Part shown: positions 42,919 to 54,600 of the stretch, piece after piece
Position numbering within the stretch: the stretch's first letter is position 1
Layout of the letters: each line of letters opens with the position of its first letter
From: Cladocopium goreaui
Lineage: Eukaryota; Sar; Dinophyceae; Suessiales; Symbiodiniaceae
Length of the DNA stretch: 64,000 nucleotides
Direction: 5' to 3'
Assembly: GCA_947184155.2 (NCBI GenBank)
Contig: CAMXCT020001405.1
Coordinates: 62,001 to 126,000, forward strand
Notes under the pieces: generated by a model
Database searches by the model: none
What the model was told of the DNA's origin: nothing
Seen by the model: the letters and a program-made list of their open reading frames with translations, nothing else
Program-made: the position numbers and the translations under genes

Positions 42919-45900
42919 CAACGTCCGGGTCCTTCATATCCCACCGGGTTCCAGGCAATTTGCAGGTTGCATCCATGGAGCTGGCAGACGAGACAGGTCA
43001 GGTCATTGGGGGTCCAATGATCCGAGTCGTCCATTCTGTGTGATGAAAAACCTCCAGACTTTAGCAGGGATAAACTCGGATAATCTCGGATAAACATCAA
43101 AAATTGGATCCAGACTCTACGTTTTCAGCTTGAACTTTGAATTCCTGGTTACGATCCAGGCATCCCAGTAATGGAGCTGATGACAAGGGTTAAATGGCCA
43201 GAAGCACCACAAGCTGTTGGCATCCAGCATACCCGCAAGAATGTAGTAAGGTCCTGGGTCGCGGTGAAGACAATACCCAGGTCGAAGTGGCAGCAACTGA
43301 TCTGGATGCTGCTGTCTGTTGATCTGGATAAATCAACAAATCTACTATAAATCCCCATTTATATTGCTACAATCCCATGTATCTGGATAAACTATAATGG
43401 TTCACCAACCTGAAAAGTTCGACCATTTTGGGATAGTTACACACACGAAAACGCAATTCATAGTGACGTCGTGGAGTCGTCGCTATAATCTATCCAAATC
43501 AGTGTATAGATCCCTACAACTGGAACACTCAGAGAACATCCAAGGCCCAAAAAAACACACGCCTTGGTTCCAGATGGCCTGGCTAGAGTCCCAAAAAAAC
43601 TCGGCTCGCGCCTCCGGAGAGTTCTGCAAAACTCGGCTCTGGCATATCGCAGACCTGTGGTGTCAGAAAACAGACATCCTGCAGCATCTAAAGAATCTAA
43701 AGTGACAATGGAAGACTCACGTCTCTGTCCCTGCGGCACAGAGCTGCTTGTGATCAAGATGGGGACCCTCAAAAACATCTCCATGAGCTAAGAAGTTCCG
43801 AACCCGGGAGATCGAACCAGTCACTGCAGAGCAGCAAAAATGGGAGACCGATTGCCGTTGATCAAAAAATCATCCAAAGTAAAAAAACATCTTGATCAAA
43901 TCTGACAAATCTTGATGAAATCTTAATTCATGTGGTGTAAGTGATCTGATATTACTCCCATCTTTTGGTATTACCCCGATCCCCATCTTTCGTGTTCCTT
44001 GGATCCCGAGCATGCAGCTCGGTGGCGCGCGTTCTGCACGCCTCGGACGTAAGAATGGCAAGGAAAACCAGCACTATGAACGTGGATATATTGGGATAAA
44101 ATCGGATATAACAAGAGATGTAACAAAAAAACATCAAAAAAAAACATGATATTTGCGGGTTTCAGAAAATATGCTACACCCCAAGAATTGCGGTATGGTA
44201 AACCCATATCCCTTGGGCCAAGCGACCGAGTACAGCGGCCGCGCGGCCGCCTGGAAGGCATCATGGACCTGAGAACGGTGGACCGTTCTATGCGAAAGGC
44301 GGAGGGAAAAAGCACCTGGCTGGCGGATCCCTTCATGTTTTGGGGAAGCAAGCGCCAAAAGGATCCAAAAGGGCGTTATTTGGGGTATGAGATGAAACGA
44401 GATGAAACAGCATTTTGACATGAGCATCAAAAGATTTCCACTGTACCTCACCACCGCGCAGTATCTTCAAATACCACCAACAGTTTTGAAAAGGATTTCC
44501 TGTGCTTGGAAATTTACCATTTCGGGTTTCACCTGAAATGTCGGGAGTAGAAACACTTTAAAGATGGAGACAAGACCTGCCCAAAATTGTCTGTTTTAAC
44601 CTTGGAAAGAGTAGGAAAAGAACTTGCAATTGGTAGGGATATCAGTGTCAACAACATAACTGTATAGGTTCACCCAAGGTGAAAACCTGCTTTTTCCCGT
44701 CTGCCTTCTGGATCTTGTCAACATTCTGAAATGGATCTGGTTGAAGGGACCCTCCCGTAATCATCGGGCACTTGATCTGCTAGTTATGGAGTGGGAACCC
44801 ATCCGGTCTTAGTCGCTGTGACTGTCCATGCAGAGCAATTGTTTTTGTTTGGCATAAAGATCCACAAACGCACAAAATCCTCTAGCGCCCAAAAAATATC
44901 TCAAACAAACCTGGTTGGTGGTTTGAACCCCTCTGAAAAATGATGGAGTTCGTCAGTTGGGATGATGACATTCCCAATATATGAAAAGTCATAAAATTCC
45001 ATGGTTCCAAAGCACCAACCAGAAACATGTTTTAAAAATCCCTGGAATCAGCAGATTTTTCGGCTCGCAAGCCTGGAAGGTGCTCTTCATGGCCAGGAGG
45101 TGTTCCTCTTTTTGCTGGGCGTCTGAGCCAAACGTTTGAGACATGCAAAGGCACAACCGGGCAGAACGAAGTCATCAACAACTTTCAACTAATCTACGGG
45201 CAAAGTACTAGTCAAAGTACTGTTAATGAACATGGGAACAAGACTTGACTGTTTGGACTGTTTGTTTCGCAATGCAGAATTTTCAACCCAAAACTCTGCA
45301 GACAAAGTGTGGAAATTCTACGACAAGAGTGAAGCATTCTTCACTCTTTGCATGTCAGAGGCATCAGTTTTCCAAGGTCATGTTTGGTGCCAAAGTCTCC
45401 GGCCCGCTGCTGCATCATCATCACTTTGTTGGGCCTCCTTGTGGAACTAATCTTGGCACATCGTTGCGAGTTCCGTGCCAAGACACTGACTACCAGTCCA
45501 TGAGCATTTGCCATTGCAGGTGTCCTCTTTCTGGTTCACACATGCTTCAGCAAAGGTTGATGTGTAGTGGTCTTCGTCTCCACAGGTTTCATAGGAATAG
45601 TAGATCGAATGGCTTTGGTAAGTGGCTTCCATGTAATGAGACACCTTGGGTGGAGCCAAAGAGATACAGTGGCATGGATCCACATAGCACCAAGCCTTCA
45701 AACACCACTTGGCCTTGGGCTGTTCCATACACAAAGGATGCTGGTTGTCATCCCAGGGCTGGCAAGAACCCCCTGTCTCAGCGGGATAACGAAGCACCGT
45801 GTCTCCCACTGTCAAATTGACTTCGCCCTTCACACCTTTGAAACCGATGCAGGGGCACTTCGGATCACCACTTCCATCGAGTCCATCTGGTGGTCGATTC

Positions 45901-45983
45901 AGCTCCATTGCTGTAATGCCACCTTTCTCTCGGTGTGCAGCTGCGCAAGCTGCGCAAAACATCACAAGGATGGCAAACGACAT
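42919..45983 (-). CDS. Secreted or membrane protein with cysteine-rich ectodomain, multi-exon (5' part of a gene)
   Basis: First exon from ATG 45983 to a GC donor at 45479 (the frame otherwise stops at 45447). Residues 1-19 are a clear signal peptide (MSFAILVMFCAACAAAH). A Cys-rich domain follows with KCPCIGF, GSCQPWDD, KWCLKAWCYVDPCHC, YYSYETCGDED and CNGKCSWTGSQC. I remember similar WCYVDPC modules in dinoflagellate and other protist surface proteins, but cannot name the family. Next exons: 45122-45073, 44776-44687 (30 codons; GGSLQPDPFQNVDKIQKAD), possibly a 25-bp exon at 44499-44475, then after an unresolved gap 44073-43975 (VFLAILTSEACRTR), 43787-43721, 43654-43579, 43323-43153 (57 codons; DPGPYYILAGMLDANSLW) and 42980-42919. 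Phases agree within both blocks. Donors mix GT and GC. The gene probably continues leftward. Confidence 0.6.
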
Positions 45984-48496
45984 CCATTCGAAGAAACCGA
46001 AGAAACCGAAGAAACGTGGAGTGATGGGCAAACTACGCGAGACTCAACGACATTGAAACAACCCAAAAGGCCAAGCGGATAACACCCAAGAAATGCCACG
46101 ATTGATGTAAGCAAGATAATGCCTCTACTCTCTACTCAACACATCTAAACATATCTCAAATGTTCATTGATTGTCAGTATCGAAATTTCAACTCCAATTT
46201 GAACATGTTCGATTGCCCTTTGGCCTGCAGCAGCATCGTTGCCAACTTTCATGCGCAGGCTGCACTTGATTGCAATTGGGGCAGGTCTTTCCCCCCAAGC
46301 TTCAGAATGTCCGCCCGGAAAAAACATGGATCTTGATGATCAAATAACAAAAAACCTACTTGAATAAGTCGACTGAACAGACCGGTCTTTTTGTGCCGCG
46401 CCAAGAAACTGTCGGAAGTGCACTGGACTTCAAGAAGATGGGCCCAGACCAAAAGGCTAAGATGTGGCTTTTCCAAATGGCTGGACATCCATTTTGGAAA
46501 TCATCATTTTCACCATTAGACTGAAGCTTTGTATGTTCGTTTTCATACAAAAAAAACAGCCAGTCATGTTGCCAGAACTTCTCCCAACAGCCAGCCGCGC
46601 GTGGTGTTGTCTGCTCAAAGGTCCTGCAACGGGCGGAGAACAACAACACAATGGCCGTCCCATCTTTGTCCAAGAAAGTTCCAATGACGAGAACCAAATG
46701 TTTGCCAAAGTCCAAACTAGTTCGGTTGAATATGGAGAGTTCTTTTAAAATTTGACATCAGTTCGTGAGAACCATGCAGTGCCAGCAACATGCACTAGCA
46801 TCAGACGATACAGTAGTGTCCATTCTTCAATTTGCTATCAATTGTAGAATTGCAAATTCAACCTTTATAAATTGAATGTATCAATTTGTGTCATCTTCGT
46901 ATCAATTTGCTATCAATGTATGTTTCTGTATTTTGCGAAATTACGCATGTTTCTTGTATTTAATTTTATGTGTATTTGTATTACATGTTTAGGTATGTTA
47001 TTCAATGTATGTTTCTGTATGTTTCTCATTTTTTTTCGGCATACAAAATTTCTTCAGTTTGGAGATGCACCATCCTTGGAGTCCTCCATGCCATGCAGAC
47101 ATTCAAAAGGCGCCCTAATTTCGAGAAAGGCATTGCCAGCAGGTCCAACATTGGTGCAAAATGGTGATTTTAACCATTTACCATCTTTTTATTTATATAA
47201 CATAGCCATGGTATAGATGGCCCGTAGAAATAGATGGTTTACCGTTCTTAATAGCATGGTGATGGCTTCCATGGCTAGGTAACAAGTAACCAGATGGTAA
47301 CCAATGAAGAATGGATTTGGGTTGGCTGAAAGTGGGGGATTAAAATGATCGTTATCCATAGTTATCAAGGGATGATACCCTATGATACGTGATCTTCTGA
47401 AAATGCAAATGGTCTTAGTGCAAAAAATAAGTGCCAGGGGGGTTGGATAGGCGATGGGATGCGGTTCCACCAGAAAGCAACACATCATCACAGGTTCAAG
47501 CAGGAATGACCGCCGTTCAAAAAAAAACATCAAAAATCCGAAACATGTTGCGAACGCCAACCTTGTCGCTTGACATCAAAACACAAAAACACATACTATG
47601 TATAAAGAATTTGGAAATGTCGATACTGAAAGATCTACAGTTCCCAGCCTGCCAGGTTGCATGGCACAATTCATGGCAGGAAAATGATGGTACGTGAAGT
47701 CCTTCTTTCGCAGCACAGCCCAGGTCGTTTTTGTGAACGCCAACAAAATGAACACCAACATATGCCAATTGTTTGAATGTGTTTGCGTGGTTCTGAAACC
47801 ATTAAATTGACTCAAAAGAGTTGTGATAAAGAAAATAAAGATGCAGGTACTGCAGCGCGTTGATTTCTCTGTTGAAGCATCCTTTCTCGTTGACTGAATA
47901 CAACAACCCGCAAAGGACATGACAGGAAACACTTTTTGCATTATGAGGCCTTCCAATGTTGGTCTAAAGTCTTAAATATACGCACAACCGAAACATTCGA
48001 CCTGGTGATTCTACTTGTGCAATAAATGTCGCTGCAAATAGGGTAAAGGTAAGATGCCCTTTCTCCACATTTACAATCAACGTAACAAGCACCACATTCA
48101 AAATCATGGTACCAGTAGGCCCGTTTGGTCACATCCTGTTTGAAACCAGATCAGGTCGTTTGTTGAAAGACACAATTGGCGCCAGCACATTTGAAAGAAC
48201 GTAGCTTCAAACCACACAATAGTTTTCAGATGACGCGGAATTAAAACAATTAAAATGGAAGCGTTGGTGGAACCTACATTGATGTGCTGGCAGCGAAGGC
48301 ACCGGTTCTCCGGAACCCAGCTGGTCTTGTTCCTCTCCGTAGACTTCAATGATCTTCTCTGTACATGTGTCAAAGATTCAAAAGACTTGCTTGACTTGCT
48401 TGATCAGTTTTTTCATGAACCTCACAGTGCAGCAAACCAGCTGGAAAAACATCTTTCCACTTTTGTGGGAGATCATTCAAAGAACACTAGCAGGTG
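45984..48496. other. Spacer between the ectodomain gene and the channel gene
   Basis: It must hold the 3' end of the channel transcript and any upstream exon or promoter of the ectodomain gene. A short minus-strand exon-like island at about 47075-47160 (GNAFLEIRAPFECLHGMEDS) and a Cys-containing frame near 47.95-48.13 kb (GACYVDCKCGE) were seen but not anchored. A diverged M2 element lies at about 47178-47302. No promoter motif could be recognised. Confidence 0.4.
47178..47302. mobile_element. Diverged family M2 element
   Basis: Left end TTACCATCTTTTTATTTATA with AACATAGCCATGG; right end CATGGCTAGGTAACAAG and CCAGATGGTAA. It keeps the inverted layout and size of M2 but is the most diverged copy in the window. 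Confidence 0.5.
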
Positions 48497-48655
48497 CTAG
48501 ACTCTTACTGTAGCTGGCAGCTGGCTCGAGCGGCTCGAGCGGCTCGAGCGGCTCGAGTCTTCGGAGGTGTAGTCAAAATCCAACTGGTCGGGACTTACTA
48601 CGGACTCGATGTGTACCAAACGATCAAATAGGTTCTGGAAAGCGCTTCGTTGCTC
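48497..48655 (-). CDS. Channel exon 9 (C-terminus)
   Basis: Fifty-two codons and a TAG stop. Acceptor CACCAG before GAG. It encodes SAFQNLFDRLVHIESVV, then an acidic stretch, then a Ser-Ser-Arg repeat from a CTCGAGCGG 9-bp microsatellite at about 48527-48558. Confidence 0.65.
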   Translation of the reverse strand, partial: EQRSAFQNLFDRLVHIESVVSPDQLDFDYTSEDSSRSSRSSRSSQLPATVRV

Positions 48656-51600
48656 CTGGTGGCACAAGATGCCGTCAAAGGCAGAGGAAATTTCTGTCCT
48701 TCTGGATTTACCCTCTTCATGCATATTCTATAGTTACATGATATACATTTCACACTCAACCTTATGTCTGCTGTCTTCCTTCCTGTAAGCGACATGTTTA
48801 TCTTTCGTTCTCTGCATTCAACATGCTGGGTCAACCGTCGGCAAACCCCCCCGGCAAACCCAACATGCTGCTCCCAGTCCTTGTTCATCAAGTGCGTCGT
48901 GAACATGACCGTCTGCAAATCAATGCTTGTTGCTGCTCCCTTCATTCGAACGCATGCGTTTGCGAATGTGTGCGCATCAATAGTGTCTTCACCTTGTAGT
49001 TCCACAAGCATTTTGAAAAAGGTCTCTGCGTTCTTGATGTCAATGCCTTAGTGAACGAAGCAGATACGCTGTTGAGGATTTCCGATCTTCCTGAGACAAA
49101 GATCATACATCAACCGAAACTACCTAAACCCAAGTGCAATCGATCAAGCTTTCAAAGAATTTCAAAGAGAACCAGATTGGTTTTTGTTCCTCACACCACA
49201 ATACATTTTTCCCAGTGGGGCCATGCAACAATCTTTGTAGGGAACAAAAGGGCTGAACAGAACGCACGTCCTTCTGAAAGAAGTCCATTGTGTTGAAGAC
49301 GAACACAAGTAGTGGATAAAGACGAACACCAATGTCAATGTATGAACGACACAAGTGCTGCAACATAGTGAATGCATAAATGCACAGATATATCCGCACA
49401 AATACGTACTTTTTGGCTATACAAGTGCCGATGATTTGCGCGTATATGTTGACGTATGTAGACTAGTTCGTTCCGTGGTAATATATGCTAGTGTTGCCGG
49501 ACATTCGTGTCACAGTTCCGCAAATCACAAGACTTGAGGCCAAAGGGAAGGGGACGAAGGCTAGTTGCGCAAGGAGAGATGTGTTTGAGAGAATATGTGG
49601 CGCGACCTTTTGAGTGTCATTTTTTGACTTGAAATCAGCTACCCTTCGATGTTGCTGACAGGCCAGCAGCAGCGTATCATGATATTCTAGCCCGCATGCA
49701 CCATAGTCATTCCACTACCCTCCCCCTGACATCCTAGTATACCAGCGCCAAGATTACGCTCCTAGTACCCTACTTGTCAAATACAAAGTGACCCCAACCG
49801 AACGCGCTTCGGTTGAGCCACTTTGCAATCATCTGATTGAACCTCTTTCTCTCAACCTTTCCTCTGTCCGGGACATATTATATGTATATACATATGTCTA
49901 TGATGAATATATTATATGCAGGTACCTCTATAATATAGATATATATATATATATGTATGTATAGATATTACAATATATATAAATAAAATTTTCATTATAT
50001 ATATATAATATTATATATATATTAAATATATTAAATATATTATATTCAATATATCAAATATATTATATGTATTCAATATATCATATATATAAATCATATA
50101 TATTGTAAACATATAGATATATTATACTTATACAAAAAAAAATATTAAAAATACATTATAAATGTTTACATATATATATAAATACATCCACTATACAAAT
50201 AACCCAGCCATAGAATCTGGTAACTTAGATGCATACATCCATGGAGCAAGAACTGCTTGGGAATCTTAAGATGCGCATCTTCCATTCCTCGCCAAGACAG
50301 GGACATGTTTTCATGCAGGCATCTTGAGGAAATGGAATGAAAGACTCCAAGTGGATGTTCTCAAATGACATCTCATTTCATTACATTACATTACGTTACA
50401 TTACGTTACATTACGTTACGTTGCGTTACATTATGTTACATTACATCAGAGTAGATGACATTTCAGAGAAGATGACATTACATTGGGTTACGTTACATTG
50501 GATTAGGTTACATTACATTGCATTAGTTAGGTTAGATTCCATTGCATTAGATTACATTAGATTAGATTAGCTTGCATCACAGTACATTGTATTGCATTAC
50601 ATTGCATTACATCGCATTCACAACACTCATGGTGAATATCATCTTGTATAGTATATATGTATATAATTGTATATATATAAATATATACATACTATAATAT
50701 ATATATACTATATGTATATATATATGTGTGTATATATATATATTAGTATGTATATATATATATTAGTATATGCATATATATATATGTGTGTGCGTGGGCA
50801 TGCAAACGCCGGATCCCAGCGGGATGGACGCAGGGTTTGAGCCCGGGGGGGTCACAGTTCGACATGATGGCAGCTGCGTCTAGTCTGCCCCCAATTCATT
50901 GTTAACGCAAATCCAACTCCAGCTAGCAAGCTAGCTTTCGTGACATATCACGAGGCTGTTTTCATAATTTTCATAGTTCGCACTATGCTTGCAATCTCTC
51001 GCAATTACTGGCGCAGATAATCATCCTATAACCAGCTGCGAGAAGCCTCTCATGTGCATAAGAAATGGACAGCAATAAATGATAGCAAAGCGGTACACAT
51101 GTCACTTCTTGCACTTCCACAACACAACGATCGGAGATCATGAGCAACTCGAAAAACGTCTTACCTTAGTCTACTGCAACATCTTTCAACCAAAGTGCCT
51201 CTAGTTTGAAGATACGATCTAAATTCGTCCGTCTCCACTAGCTTCCGGAACTCTTCTAAGCCAAGGCGTTCATGGCCTTCTTCATCAACCTGCAATCGCA
51301 GCATCTTCTTGAAGAGTGTAGCTAGCATTCGACAGTCTTCAAAGTCCTCAAGCCAGGCATTTGCGGCAAAGGATGTGAGAAAACATGCTCTGTAGTCAGT
51401 GAGGGTGCAGTTGATGACTCCAAGAGCTGAGCGGACCTTGATTTCATAATATATAGATATTATGTACCTATCCACCCAAACAAAAGATTCATCAAATACT
51501 CCCCAACGAATCAAAAGAATCAGACTGCTTTTGAAGAGGTTCTTGAAGCTGCTGTTCAAGGACAAGCATATCAAGATCAGGTTGGGCAAGTTTAAGTGCC

Positions 51601-54600
51601 TTCTCCACAAAACTGCTTGTCCTGGTGTGGCAGGTGCTCCAAAACAATCAAGCCTTCTAAGGGAACACTTAAAAGCATAGATGAACAAAAACAAAGATAC
51701 AGACATACTTTCAGCCCAGCGTCACAACGTTCCAGACCGAGATGAATACAAAAGCAATGTACAGAAGGAAAACAATATGCAAATAGGATTCAGTCTGTTC
51801 CAATGCTTTGTACGGATCACTCCAGTCCACTCCGCCAGTGCATGATTGGAACAGAGTCATCAAGGTTGCAACCCCGGAACTGAAGTAGGTCTGCATATCT
51901 GCGCTGAGCTCTGTAGAGGACCTGTTGTCTTGAAGATGCTGCAGGACCCCTTGCTGGAGTAGCAAGGCGAAGACATACATCACAAAAAGAAGCATGATGA
52001 AGCACCAGAAGCAATTCATCAATGATCCAACCACACAATCCAACATCAGTCTGAGCTCGGTAAAGAATTTCAGTGCCCGGAAAACACGGAGAATCTTCAC
52101 GACCTTGCACAAACGGAGCAGCCTCAAAAAAACGAGATTGACGCCTGATCCACCAGATTCTCGCGTTGCTGCGTAAAGAGTGAATGACAAAGCATTCTCA
52201 ACAATGGAGAAGAGCACCAACACAAAGTCAAACCTGCAAGAATCTGGAAAAGGCATGATCAAACTATGCAAATTCTTAGACATGTGAATTCATTCGAACA
52301 CGTGTTTAATTCAAACGGAACAGGTACTGTGTAATACACAAGTTTGCAAGGCACCAGTTCCAAACCATTTCAGAGTTCCAAAAGAAGTAGAACTTGTGGA
52401 CGATCAGCTTCAATGCCAATTCAAGCACGTAGAAAGATACCAGCAGAAGCTCAATCGCTGTCATCGCTGAGATGTTTTGGTCTTCCAGGGACGTAGGCTG
52501 ATTAAGATTCTGCATTTCATAGTCTGTTGCATACAGGATGAAGATTGCATTCGCAAAAATGACAGCCTCAAAACGTTCAACCGTTCAACCGTTCAACCAG
52601 ACCGACAAACACATGACAAGTGGCACCCTGGATGGTGATACTGCCCAGCTATGAAATTCTTGCATGTCTTGATTATTCACTCATTCACCACGCCCTGAAT
52701 GAGAGTCATTTGGCTGTGCCTCGTGTGAAATCGCCTTCATGGCCGTGGAACCATGACTCGGAGACTTGACACTGTACCTGGGCCTTACTGGATTTTACCC
52801 CAAAAATCACCAGGCAGTGAAGAATGGAAGACCTATTTCTATGTCCTCCTGTACTCGTCAAAGGACGTTTTAATTAGAGAAACTTTGAGTTACGGAGAAT
52901 AAAATGTAGGTAGACCTAAAGCAACAGAGAAAAGTAGTAGAGAAGGTTTAAGGAGAGGAGAGAAGAGTAAAGAAAAGTAGAGTAATTAAAGCAGAGAAGA
53001 GTTGAGTAGGGAAAAGTAGATTCCAGAAAAGTAGAGTAGAGCGGAGAAAATTGAGTAGAGAAAAGAATAGTAGAGTAGTATGAAGAGGAGAGAAGAGAGG
53101 AGAAGAATAGAAGAGAAGAGAAGAGAAGAGAAGAAAAGAGAAGAGAAGAGAGGAGAGGAGAAGAGAAGAGAAGAGAAGAGACGAGCAGTGCAGAGTAGAG
53201 AAGAGAAGAGAAGAGAAGGGCAGAGAAGAGCAGAGCAGAGCAGAGCAGAGAATTTCAAACAGAAAAGAGTGGAGTAGATAAGGGTAATCAGCACAGAAGA
53301 GAAGGGAAGATACGGGTAGGGAAGGATAGACAAGAGTAATATACCCTATCAGTCAAAAGATTTTTTCTGGAGACTGAAGGCCACATACAAGAAATGACGA
53401 TTTTGCGACGTTTTGGTGACCTTTTTTTTTGTGTCGGAAGTATTCAGATTGGCACTATTGGATAGCACCCCCCCTCAATATTTTTTGACACCACAGGTGG
53501 GTGCAGACACAAACAGACTGGAAGTGCAGCCCATTATCATCCTGGGACGGTACTCAAATAGGCTAAATGACAAATTTGTGAAAACCTAAGCCCACTCAAC
53601 CCACAATTTTACAAAGTATTTCCACGATGTAAGTTCACGGTTTGTCCACAGTCCAAGACGCGATAAGTTTATATTGTTTCTAAGTTTGAATTGTTTTCAA
53701 AATAATCAGGTGCATGTATCTGCATACAGTGATTAATTTTAGTCCAACACCCAACATGACATGGATCATTACAAGTTCTAGACTCGTAAGGTCATAGCGG
53801 TCATTGGGTATTTTCCTCATCTACCGCTCTCTAATCACAGCCTTTGATACTTCTTTGGTCCCCCGCTCCATCAGCCAAAACGGTCTCTAGACCAAGTCCT
53901 ACCGTGCATGTCTATGCTGAATGTGCTGGCAAGGAGCGCCACAACTGGCGCCGAAGAAGTTGGATCTGACCAGTTTTGCCAAACATCCACGTCTCTCAGG
54001 TTCTTCTATTTGCCAACACTTTGCCAGAGAGTCTGCTATGCGCTTGTCCTTGAAACACAATGGTCAAGTCTTGTGTTTTGGGATCGTTTGCATATGTTTG
54101 CATCGAGCCTAGGCTGATTCATTCAATTTGAGAGGCCATGACCTCAGGCATCGGAAGGCCGTAAGTGTTTGAACTCAACACGTTTCTAGCTAAGAATATA
54201 TAGGAAGCAAATACGTGCTGCAAAGTATACCTGTATACATAGTGATATGGTTACATATCTGCTAAACCATACACATTTACCATGGAATCAGATTTCCGCA
54301 CAAAATGAGAGGACATGTTTCATTTGAAACCTGCAAAAATCCCTTTGGTTTTCATCCAGTGGTCCTTTCATATTTCAATATTCGTTGCCTGTTTTGCGAC
54401 TAATGTGTTGGGTTGTTCAATGATTTTGTGGATATTTCATCATGACATGTTCTTCTTTGATCTCAAACCGTTTTTCGCAAGTTCTTCCTTTGTTTCTGTG
54501 CGTTGTGTCATCTTCTTCTTCTTCGATTTTTCAAGAGTTTGTTGTATCTGCGCGTTTTGTCACAGTCCCTGACCCCTCCTAACAAACACAAGGCACAGAA

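Noticed and set aside
53080-53277. Arg/Glu-rich ORF
   Set aside because: Translation of an AGAGA microsatellite inside a channel intron.
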